The notes under the pieces: generated by a model
What the model was told of the DNA's origin: nothing
What the model saw: only the letters and a program-made list of their open reading frames with translations
The model's database searches: none
Source: Dyella monticola
GTDB taxonomy: Bacteria > Pseudomonadota > Gammaproteobacteria > Xanthomonadales > Rhodanobacteraceae
NCBI RefSeq assembly: GCF_003363155.1
Contig: NZ_QRBE01000011.1
Coordinates: 116,123-180,122, forward strand
DNA: 64,000 nt
Reading direction: 5' to 3'
Made by a program: the position numbers and the translations under genes
Shown here: in pieces, positions 51,665-59,209 of the stretch
Layout: every line of letters starts with the position of its first letter
Position numbering within the stretch: the stretch's first letter is position 1

Positions 51665-54466
51665 TCAAAACCGATACATCACCGAGGCGCGGAACGAGCG
51701 CCCCAGCAACGGCCGCGCAATGAACACCGTCGCGCCCGCGTCGCTGCTCTTGAGCTCGCCCGAACGCGGATTGCCTTCGGTCAGGCCCAGCGAGTTGGTG
51801 ATGTTGTCGGCGTACACAAACACCGACAGATCCGGCGTCAGCTGGTAGCGCGCGCTGAAGCTGATGGTGTTGTACTGCGGCAGCACCACCGAATTGGCGG
51901 TATCGGAAAAGCGCTTGCCCTCGTACTCGTAGGCCATCTGCAGGCGCAGCTTGTTGTTCAGCAGATTCACGCCGGGCACCACACGAAAGCTCTTGCGCGG
52001 CACGCGGATGAGCTGGTCGTCATCGTAATCGAGCAACACCGGCGCGCCGGACACCACCGTGGTGTAGTTGAGGCCTTTGTAGCGCGGGTCCTGCAGCGTG
52101 GCGTCGTACTGCACATCGAAAACCGAGGAAGGATAGACCGTACCTTCCAGCTCCAGCCCGTAGGTTTCGGTATCCGCGTAACCGGTCTCCGGGGTAGACA
52201 CGCCCGTGTTCGCGTTGAACACGTAGTTGCTGAAGCTGACGTCGTTGTACTTGGTGTAGAAGAACGTTTCGTACATCTCGATGTAGCGGTTGGCGAACTT
52301 GTAGCCCACTTCCGGCAGCACCATCGTTTGCATCAGCGGCAGCGCCGTCGGCGTGGTGATGTACGTGCTCAAGTTGGGCAAGCGGAAGGTGGAGGTGTAG
52401 CGCGCGAAGACACCCTGGTGATCGGTGAACTGATAGTTCGCACCCACCGTCCAGCCCAGCTTGTGGAAAGCGTGATCGTAACCGGCGTATTGTCCGCTGC
52501 CGGTGAGGATGTCCGAACTCCACGGCGTACCCAGATTCACCGTGGCGGGGAGTTCCGTCCAGCCGCTGGTTTCCACGCGTTCCCAGCGCGCACCGCCGTC
52601 GATGCGCAGCTTGTCGGTCACCTGCCACTCGTCGGAGAAGTAGAACGCGTCGGTGTCGGAGGTGCCGTGCGCATGCGCCCATTCGTAACCGTTGGCGTAG
52701 ATGCCATTGTTGGTAAGCATGCCGATCGGTTGTCCGGCCGCGTTGACGGCCACCAGGTTCAGCAGCTTGGCATTGTCCGACGTATCCAGCAGCACGGTGG
52801 ACGAATAGCGGTCGAAACTCTGATTGAAATAGGCGTGGTAATAGCCGAGCGTCACATCGTGCGTCTGGTCGCCGAACTCGAACTTGCGCATCAGGCGCGT
52901 GTTGGAGGTGAGCTCGGTCATCGGCATGGTGATGCCGCGCAGACCACCCAGTATCACCAGGCCGTTGCCGTTCTGATTGGCGTTGTTGAACACCGCGCCG
53001 GTATCGGCATAGCGCAGCTGCATGCCGGCCGCATTGGGGTAGTACTGCGCCAGGCGCGATTCGGCCGAGGCATAGAACGCCGAGGACGTTTCGATCGCAT
53101 TCGGATAAACGCCATTGCGGATCGTGTCGGTATCGCTGTAGCGCAGGTCTTCGGCGAGCTTCCAGTTGTCCCACAGGTTGTAATCGAACTTCAGCGTGAG
53201 CTGCGTGCGCTGCACATCCGTACCGAGGGAATTGTCGAAGTTGTAGTTACTGCCGTTGCCCTGCTGCAGCGCCACGTGCTCGGTATCGGGACCGGCCACG
53301 GTGCCGTAGTTGCCGTTGAAGCCGGGCACGGAGACGAGATCGCCATCCGGATTGCGGTACATCGGGATGCCGAGATCGAAATAGACGCGGTCATCCAGAC
53401 GCTTCACGTCGAAACTCAAGTCGCCATTCTCGAACTGCTTGGACAAGGTGGCGCGCAGCTGCCCGCCATTGTCGCCATTGAAACCGGGGTCGCGGATATT
53501 GTGATCGACACGGAAAAAACCACCGGTACTGAACTTCCAACCGTCGCCCAGTGGCGTGCCGAACCAGAAATCCAGCCGGCCCAGGCCGTAGTTGCCGGCG
53601 GTGTATTTGATCAAGCCTTCCGGCATGTCGTCGACCTGGCGCGGGATGAAGTTGATGGCACCGGCCGGCGCGTTCGAATAGAAGATCGACGAAGGTCCAC
53701 CGCGCACCACTTCGACGCGTTCGATGGTTTCATCCAGGCGAAACGCCTGGTCGGCGTTGAGATAGCCCAGCGCCGGATCGTGTTGCACGGGAATGCCGTC
53801 TTCGAGCAGGTTCACCGAGCCGAAGCCATCGACCGGAATACCGCGCGCGCGAATGTTGCCGCTCGCCTCGCCGCCGGAATCTTCCACCCAGAAACCCGGC
53901 ACGGATTTCACCGCGTCGGCGACGCTGGTCGGAGCCTGCATGCGCAGGCGATCTTCGTCGATGGTGGTGATGGAGTAGCTGGTCTGCGCGCGCGTGCGCA
54001 CATCCACACCCGAACGCGCCGTCACCACCACGCTATCCAGATCCTTGGTGCTCTTGTCGACATTCGACGAAGCCGCCGTTGACGCATTCGAACCTGCACT
54101 ACCGGCCGTCACTACCGCAGCGGAGGCCGGATTGCCCGCATTGGCTGCCACGTTTCCCGGGACAATCGTCACCGTGTTCGGCGTTACGAAGCGGTAGGTG
54201 AGACCCGTGCCCGCCAACAACTGCCGCAACTGCTGCTCCGGCGTGAGGCCCGCGGCAGCACCCGGGCTGCGAACGCTGTCGGCGATCTCTGAGCCGTAGA
54301 CGATCTGCAGGCCAGCTTCGTGAGAGAAGTTTTCCAACGCCTTGGCCAGCGACATCGGCGCGATGGCGGTCGTGTGCAATGCCTGCGTATTTGCTTGCGC
54401 GAACGCCACCAACGGCAGACTGGTGCCCAGCACCAGGGCGATATGAAGTGCTAAACCATTGCGCAT
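51665..54466 (-). CDS. TonB-dependent receptor with N-terminal STN signalling domain
   Basis: A 933-residue outer-membrane transporter. Signal peptide 1-25 (LHIALVLGTSLPLVAFAQ); STN/secretin-type domain ~33-105 (SLAKALENFSHEAGLQIVYG) used for trans-envelope signalling to FecR; linker; plug ~150-270 (PTSVADAVKSVPGFWVEDSG, then FRLDETIERVEVVRGGPSSI); beta-barrel to the C terminus ending with Phe (FRASVMYRF). The substrate is not identified: the gene set around it is not siderophore-specific. With the FecR and sigma genes it forms a cell-surface-signalling system. Confidence 0.93.
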   Translation of the reverse strand: MRNGLALHIALVLGTSLPLVAFAQANTQALHTTAIAPMSLAKALENFSHEAGLQIVYGSEIADSVRSPGAAAGLTPEQQLRQLLAGTGLTYRFVTPNTVTIVPGNVAANAGNPASAAVVTAGSAGSNASTAASSNVDKSTKDLDSVVVTARSGVDVRTRAQTSYSITTIDEDRLRMQAPTSVADAVKSVPGFWVEDSGGEASGNIRARGIPVDGFGSVNLLEDGIPVQHDPALGYLNADQAFRLDETIERVEVVRGGPSSIFYSNAPAGAINFIPRQVDDMPEGLIKYTAGNYGLGRLDFWFGTPLGDGWKFSTGGFFRVDHNIRDPGFNGDNGGQLRATLSKQFENGDLSFDVKRLDDRVYFDLGIPMYRNPDGDLVSVPGFNGNYGTVAGPDTEHVALQQGNGSNYNFDNSLGTDVQRTQLTLKFDYNLWDNWKLAEDLRYSDTDTIRNGVYPNAIETSSAFYASAESRLAQYYPNAAGMQLRYADTGAVFNNANQNGNGLVILGGLRGITMPMTELTSNTRLMRKFEFGDQTHDVTLGYYHAYFNQSFDRYSSTVLLDTSDNAKLLNLVAVNAAGQPIGMLTNNGIYANGYEWAHAHGTSDTDAFYFSDEWQVTDKLRIDGGARWERVETSGWTELPATVNLGTPWSSDILTGSGQYAGYDHAFHKLGWTVGANYQFTDHQGVFARYTSTFRLPNLSTYITTPTALPLMQTMVLPEVGYKFANRYIEMYETFFYTKYNDVSFSNYVFNANTGVSTPETGYADTETYGLELEGTVYPSSVFDVQYDATLQDPRYKGLNYTTVVSGAPVLLDYDDDQLIRVPRKSFRVVPGVNLLNNKLRLQMAYEYEGKRFSDTANSVVLPQYNTISFSARYQLTPDLSVFVYADNITNSLGLTEGNPRSGELKSSDAGATVFIARPLLGRSFRASVMYRF

Positions 54467-54594
54467 GTGGGAAGAGACCTTGAGAGGATGATCGTGTCGC
54501 GGACGCTTATCGCATTACGCGTTTTGCGTCTGCCCATATCTTTCAAGAGTCTCGCGGCGCGCCATCGGGTACCGCTCGTTCGATGAATTTTTTC

Positions 54595-55722
54595 TTACAG
54601 GTGTCCGGCTTTTGTGTCGGCCTGCGCCGCGGACGCCACGATGCGAATGCAATCGGTGTCATTGATCACCGTCACACCGGGCAATGTCGCCAGATACGCC
54701 ACAAAGGCCTGCGGGTTGTTCGCGTGGAAAATGCCGCTGATGCGCTTGTCCCCGATGGACGCGCTTTGGATCAGCAGCGGCTTGCTAGTGTAGGCATTGA
54801 AACGGCGCGCGACGTCGCTGACGGTTTCACGCTGAAAGCGGATATCGGCAGGCAGCCATGCGGTCGCCCGGGCGATCTTCACCGCGTGCACGGCACTGGC
54901 ACCGGCCGCATTCAGCTCGATCTGTTGCCCGGCGGTGAGATCGGCCACCGCATCCTTGGCCAGCACCACGTCGCCCGCGTTGACCGATGGATCGGGCGCC
55001 TTCAGAACCCGCACGCGGCCACTGATAACGGTGAGCGTATCGCCCTGTGCATCGCGCTTGACGTCGAAGACGGTGCCGATGTCCTGCAGCACATGGCCAC
55101 CCACGTTCACCAGCATGGGCCGTGCGGGGTCCTTGCCGATATCGAACAGCACATTGCCGCGAACCACGTTGATGCGCCGGTAGTGTTGATCGAAGTGCAC
55201 GTCGATGACGCTGTTGCGATCCAGTTGCACCAGCGTCCCGTCGGCGAGTTTCATCGTATGCACGGCAGCGTCGTTGCCGACGGCGCCGTGCATCGTCGCC
55301 TGTACGGTTTTCTCGCTATGTCCCGGCAAGCGCACGACACCCAGACCGATCGCGGCGAGCACGACGGCCGTCGCGGCCCATGCGGCCAGCGCGCGCCTGC
55401 GGCGCGGCGGATGCGCGCCACGCTCACGCGGCAAGACGTTTTCCATGTGCGGAAACAACACCACCGGATTGTCGCGACGTGCGCGCTCCGTCAACGCAGC
55501 GACGGACTGCGTCTGCAGTGCGGCGGCGGCTTTCAGGTCGCCATGCATCTGCGCAATCGCGAAATACTCGGCCACATGCTGCGGCGAGGCGCGCAGCCAT
55601 TCCAGAAAGGCCACGCGCTGGCGCTCGGTCAGCGGCTCCTGCTGTTCGAGATACCAGGCCGCCGCCTGCTCGGTGATGCGCCGCGCCTGACGCGCTGCGT
55701 CGAAATGGGTCGCTTCACTCAT
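54595..55722 (-). CDS. FecR-family anti-sigma/sensor protein
   Basis: A 375-residue inner-membrane regulator. The cytosolic N-terminal part (AAAWYLEQQEPLTERQRVAF, then EWLRASPQHVAEYFA) is the DUF4880 sigma-binding region. One transmembrane helix at ~106-126 (ALAAWAATAVVLAAIGLGVV) leads to the periplasmic FecR domain (~140-270: VHTMKLADGTLVQLDRNSVI, VVRGNVLFDIGKDPARPMLV) and a STN-like C-terminal region. It overlaps the sigma gene by eight bases. It receives the signal from the STN domain of the receptor and releases the sigma factor. Confidence 0.92.
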   Translation of the reverse strand: MSEATHFDAARQARRITEQAAAWYLEQQEPLTERQRVAFLEWLRASPQHVAEYFAIAQMHGDLKAAAALQTQSVAALTERARRDNPVVLFPHMENVLPRERGAHPPRRRRALAAWAATAVVLAAIGLGVVRLPGHSEKTVQATMHGAVGNDAAVHTMKLADGTLVQLDRNSVIDVHFDQHYRRINVVRGNVLFDIGKDPARPMLVNVGGHVLQDIGTVFDVKRDAQGDTLTVISGRVRVLKAPDPSVNAGDVVLAKDAVADLTAGQQIELNAAGASAVHAVKIARATAWLPADIRFQRETVSDVARRFNAYTSKPLLIQSASIGDKRISGIFHANNPQAFVAYLATLPGVTVINDTDCIRIVASAAQADTKAGHL

Positions 55723-56233
55723 AATCGGCCATCCTTTGCCGGCACGCCGCCAGGCCCTTCACGATGTATTTTTTGACCATGTGCGTGGAAATGGACATGC
55801 GCTCGGCGATTTCGCGATACGACATCTCATCGCGATAATGCATGATCAGCACGGCCTTGCATTTGGGCGACAGCCGATCGATCAGCGCGCCCAGCCGTTG
55901 CTGGCGCGACTGACTGTCCATGTCCGCTTCGAGGTTGGTCGGCGCCACCAGCTGTTCGACTACCTGGTCCAGTTCGTCGCTGCCCAGCGGTTGCTGTTGG
56001 CGCAGCACCGCGTGTTCCTTGACCAGATTGGCCGCCACCGTGAACAAATACGCCTCGGGGCTGCGGATATTGGCCGCATCGGCAGGCTCGATGCGCAGCA
56101 GTCGCAGGTAGACCTCCTGCACCAGGTCCTGCGCATCCCAGCGATGCGCCACGCGCCGCAGAAAATAATTGCTCAGCATCGCGCTTTTTTCCGCGAACAA
56201 CGCCGACCATGCCCCATGCTTTTCACGCACCAA
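55715..56233 (-). CDS. ECF sigma factor, FecI-type
   Basis: A 172-residue RNA polymerase sigma factor. Region 2 covers ~8-75 (SNYFLRRVAHRWDAQDLVQE and VYLRLLRIEP) and region 4 ~112-165 (LSPKCKAVLIMHYRDEMSYR, then EIAERMSISTHMVKKYIVKG). The last motif is typical of the FecI group. It activates the downstream FecR and receptor genes in related systems. First gene of the sigma-FecR-receptor unit. Confidence 0.93.
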   Translation of the reverse strand: MVREKHGAWSALFAEKSAMLSNYFLRRVAHRWDAQDLVQEVYLRLLRIEPADAANIRSPEAYLFTVAANLVKEHAVLRQQQPLGSDELDQVVEQLVAPTNLEADMDSQSRQQRLGALIDRLSPKCKAVLIMHYRDEMSYREIAERMSISTHMVKKYIVKGLAACRQRMADYE

Positions 56234-56338
56234 AGCCCCTCCGACCCCATTCGCCGAAGCAGGCTACGGCATTCAGACGGCTAAACAGCCTAGGTTGTCG
56301 CCATGACGGTTTTATGAAATGTCCGCGGTGGATGTAGC

Positions 56339-56968
56339 TCAAGGACGCAACGCGTTGAACGGAATACAGATACGCGGCGTATCGTTGTCGTGCGGCTCCA
56401 CGTAGTGTTCCAGCCAGTGCGGAAACAGCACCAGCAGGCCCGCCGAAGGTCGCAGCTGCACATCTTTATAGGCATTGGAGCCATTGCCTTTGGCGTAGGC
56501 ATTGAGCACGCCCGGGCGCGGATCCTTGAACACGAGCGCGCCCGACCCTTCCGGCACCTGCAGGTAGAACGTGCCGCAGAGCAGCGCGCCCTCGTGCATG
56601 TGCTGGAAGTTGAAACCGCCGCGATCGTGGATGTTGATCCACGATTGCAGGTCGAACGCGGGCGAACTCAGCCCCATGTCGGTGAAGGCCTGCATGCAAT
56701 ACAGGCGCACGATCTTGTACAGCTCGGCGAACGCCGGCTGATGCAAGACCGCGTTGTCGACGCTGTTCCAGCCGCCCCGGTTGGTTCGCCCGGCAGGTAT
56801 CGGCGCTGCCGCCCGCAGCGCTTCGATGGCACGCACCCATTCCGGAAAGTGCGCCGCCAGATGGGTGAGCGGCACCTGCCAGATGCGGGTGGGGAACAGT
56901 TCAAAGGCATGCGCCGGCGCCAGTTTTGCGGGCCTCGCGCTCTGCGCTGCGCTGTAGGTCCAATTCAT
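56339..56968 (-). CDS. putative 2OG-Fe(II) oxygenase (TIGR02466 family)
   Basis: A 209-residue non-heme iron enzyme. The conserved core is WINIHDRGGFNFQHMHEGAL with the iron-binding His (~117-121) and acidic residue, then LCGTFYLQVPEGSGALVFKD, and the distal His in LVLFPHWLEHYVEPHDND. N-terminal region PTRIWQVPL is characteristic of the family. Substrate unknown. It lies 105 bases upstream of the sigma gene on the same strand, so it could be co-transcribed with, or controlled by, the FecI-type system. Confidence 0.85.
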   Translation of the reverse strand: MNWTYSAAQSARPAKLAPAHAFELFPTRIWQVPLTHLAAHFPEWVRAIEALRAAAPIPAGRTNRGGWNSVDNAVLHQPAFAELYKIVRLYCMQAFTDMGLSSPAFDLQSWINIHDRGGFNFQHMHEGALLCGTFYLQVPEGSGALVFKDPRPGVLNAYAKGNGSNAYKDVQLRPSAGLLVLFPHWLEHYVEPHDNDTPRICIPFNALRP

Positions 56969-57042
56969 GTTCGAGTCCGGTGCCGGTGATCTTGCGCACC
57001 TTAGTCATGAACTATGACGATTCGCGTACAGCGCACGTGCGA

Positions 57043-58638
57043 TCAGTGCGCCACGGCCGTCTGGGTATACAGCAGTTCTCTGAGTTTGCGCGCCAGATCC
57101 GCATGCCGATAGGGCTTGCCGAGCACGGGAAATTCCAGGTCTTCGCTATCGTTGCCCTGTGCGTAGCCGGTCACCAGCAGCACCTTCAGATGCGGATAGC
57201 GTTGCATGGCCGTGCGCGCCAGCATCACGCCATTCATGGAGCCGGGCATGACGACATCGGAGAGGATGAGGTCGTACGCACCGCTGGGCGCGAGCATCTG
57301 CAAGGCGGAATCGGCATCGTTTGCGATGGCCGTGCGGTAACCGAGCAGGTCGAGCATCTGCTTGGTGATGGTGGCAACGTCACTGCGATCTTCCACCAGC
57401 AGAATGCGCGGCTGTGGCGCCGTACCCTGTCGATCGGCCTTTTTCTGGTCCGCGTTCACCGGTGCTTCGGTATAAGGCAACAAGATATGGATCGCGGTGC
57501 CGACACCCTCCTTGCTGTCGATATACAGCGTGCCACCCGACTGGCGGGCGAAGCCGTAGGCCACCGATAAACCGAGCCCCGCGCCCTTGCCCTCGGTCTT
57601 GGTGGTGAAGAAGGGATCGAGTACGCGGCCGAGAATGCCTTGCGGAATGCCCGGGCCATTGTCCGAAAGCACCAGCTCCACATAACGCGCTGGCACGATG
57701 TTGAAGCGCCTGGCGTCCTTCGCGGACAGCTCGCGATTGAAGGTGCTGATATCCAGACGCTGATCCGCGCGGCCTTTCATGGCATCGCGCGCGTTGATGG
57801 CGATATTGATGATGATCGGTTCGGCCTGGGCCGGATCGGCGACGCAGTGCCACAACTCCGGCTCCAGATAAAGCTTCACCCTGATCTCTTCGCCCAGCGC
57901 GCGCGTCAACACGCCGTGCAGCCGCTCGAGCAACACGTTGGCGTCGATCGGTTGCGAGGTGAAGGTTTGCCGCTTCGCGAAGACCATCAATTGCTTGGTG
58001 AGCAAGGTCGCGCGTTCGATGGCGCGATGGCACGCGGCCATGGTGGTACTGGTGCGGCGCGCGATATCTTCGTTGGCGGAAACACCAAGCTCGATCACCT
58101 CCAGCGAGGTCTGGATCACCTGCAGCAGGTTGTTGTAGTCGTGCGCGACACCGCCGGTGAGTTTGCCCAGCGCTTCCAGACGCAAGGCCTGCTGCAGCGC
58201 TTCCTCGGTTTCCTTGCGTTGGGTGATATCCCGCTGGTAGCCGAAGTAAAACGTGACGCGGCCGGACTCATCATGGATCGGGCAGATGTGCAGCAGATTC
58301 CAGAACGTGCTGCCATCTTTGCGGTAGTTGACGAGCTCGGTGAAGACCTCGCGTTCCTGTCGCAACGCGTCGGCGATCTCCTGCAGGGCCTCCTTGCTGG
58401 TGTCGCTCCCTTGCAGAAAACGGCAGCTGCGCCCCAGCACTTCTTCGCGCGGGTAGCCGGTCATACGCAGGAAGGCGTCGTTCGCATACAGAATCGGCCG
58501 ATCGCCCGCGGCATCGGTCACGATCATGCCCACGCTGCTGGCTTCGATCGCTTTGGCAAGCGTGGCCGTGTCCACCGTCGACATCGACATCGGCGCCGTT
58601 GCCGGCTCGCCGCTTTGGAGACTTGCGCGCTCAGTCAT
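57043..58638 (-). CDS. LOV-domain hybrid histidine kinase with receiver (blue-light sensor candidate)
   Basis: A 531-residue cytosolic protein from ATG 58638 with a near-perfect AGGAGG. Residues ~25-140 are a LOV-type PAS: GRSCRFLQGSD (69-79) contains the flavin-adduct Cys72, with NYRKDGSTFWN and the flavin-contact FGYQRDIT (Gln135). The second position of the usual GxNCRFLQ is Ser in place of Asn. H166 is in GKLTGGVAHDYNNLLQVIQT (HisKA), the ATPase ~260-400 has VLSDNGPGIP and GKGAGLGLSVAYG, and a receiver (~412-525) has its Asp in LILSDVVMPGSMNG. This is the LOV-HK-receiver arrangement of plant-associated bacteria. No DNA-binding partner is adjacent. Confidence 0.9.
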   Translation of the reverse strand: MTERASLQSGEPATAPMSMSTVDTATLAKAIEASSVGMIVTDAAGDRPILYANDAFLRMTGYPREEVLGRSCRFLQGSDTSKEALQEIADALRQEREVFTELVNYRKDGSTFWNLLHICPIHDESGRVTFYFGYQRDITQRKETEEALQQALRLEALGKLTGGVAHDYNNLLQVIQTSLEVIELGVSANEDIARRTSTTMAACHRAIERATLLTKQLMVFAKRQTFTSQPIDANVLLERLHGVLTRALGEEIRVKLYLEPELWHCVADPAQAEPIIINIAINARDAMKGRADQRLDISTFNRELSAKDARRFNIVPARYVELVLSDNGPGIPQGILGRVLDPFFTTKTEGKGAGLGLSVAYGFARQSGGTLYIDSKEGVGTAIHILLPYTEAPVNADQKKADRQGTAPQPRILLVEDRSDVATITKQMLDLLGYRTAIANDADSALQMLAPSGAYDLILSDVVMPGSMNGVMLARTAMQRYPHLKVLLVTGYAQGNDSEDLEFPVLGKPYRHADLARKLRELLYTQTAVAH

Positions 58639-59209
58639 AGAGCACCCTCCTGTTGTGCCGACTTCTACTACTGAAACCATCGGAAACGCGTGAAGATCGG
58701 TCACACTGATCAGTGACAGGCCGTGCACGTTTTCGTTACCGTTCGCGCGGCCCATGGCGCGAAAGGGCTGTGGGAGCGCGCTAACGCTCGACCCGTGCGT
58801 GCAGCAACACACTCCCGACGCCGCGCATGGCCGTGCAGACCACGGCGATGCATGCGTGATTCTGCGAGCGATATCACACTATTAACATTGGGTTGCGCCA
58901 GCGCGTTGGTGCGTTTAGACGTCTATTTCCCATTGCAGGGACGACAAGCCTCCTCAGCGGGCCTGTCGCGATGTGGCCAGGCAGGCCCTTGCTCGGGTGC
59001 GACAGGCGCTGTGAACCCGCCTGCCTCATGGCCGCCTGACCTGTCCACGGCGACCTCCACCAGCATCCCGAACTATTGCACTGCGGCATGCGCCGCCCTC
59101 TAGGCAACTGCTAGTGTTGCCTGATATAGATCGATTGAAATGAGGCGCGCCGGGGACGTGCCGCCCCATCGTGCAACCGGGGATCCACCCCACTACAGGG
59201 CTGAGCCGC
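58639..59209. other. 571-base gap between the LOV kinase and the GH2 gene
   Basis: Divergent promoter region with no supported gene. A 12-base perfect palindrome lies at 58704-58715. An A+T-richer stretch around 58865-58890 may be part of a promoter, but no convincing -35/-10 pair was chosen. Confidence 0.5.
58704..58715. promoter_or_regulatory. palindrome CACTGATCAGTG, possible operator
   Basis: Perfect 12-base palindrome 66-77 bases before the LOV-kinase start, embedded in TCACACTGATCAGTGACA. Position and symmetry fit a repressor or activator site, but the binder is unknown. Confidence 0.35.

Noticed and set aside
52328..54082. 584-codon open frame on the plus strand
   Set aside because: Antisense to the TonB receptor; composition of Val/Ile/His/Arg runs without a domain.
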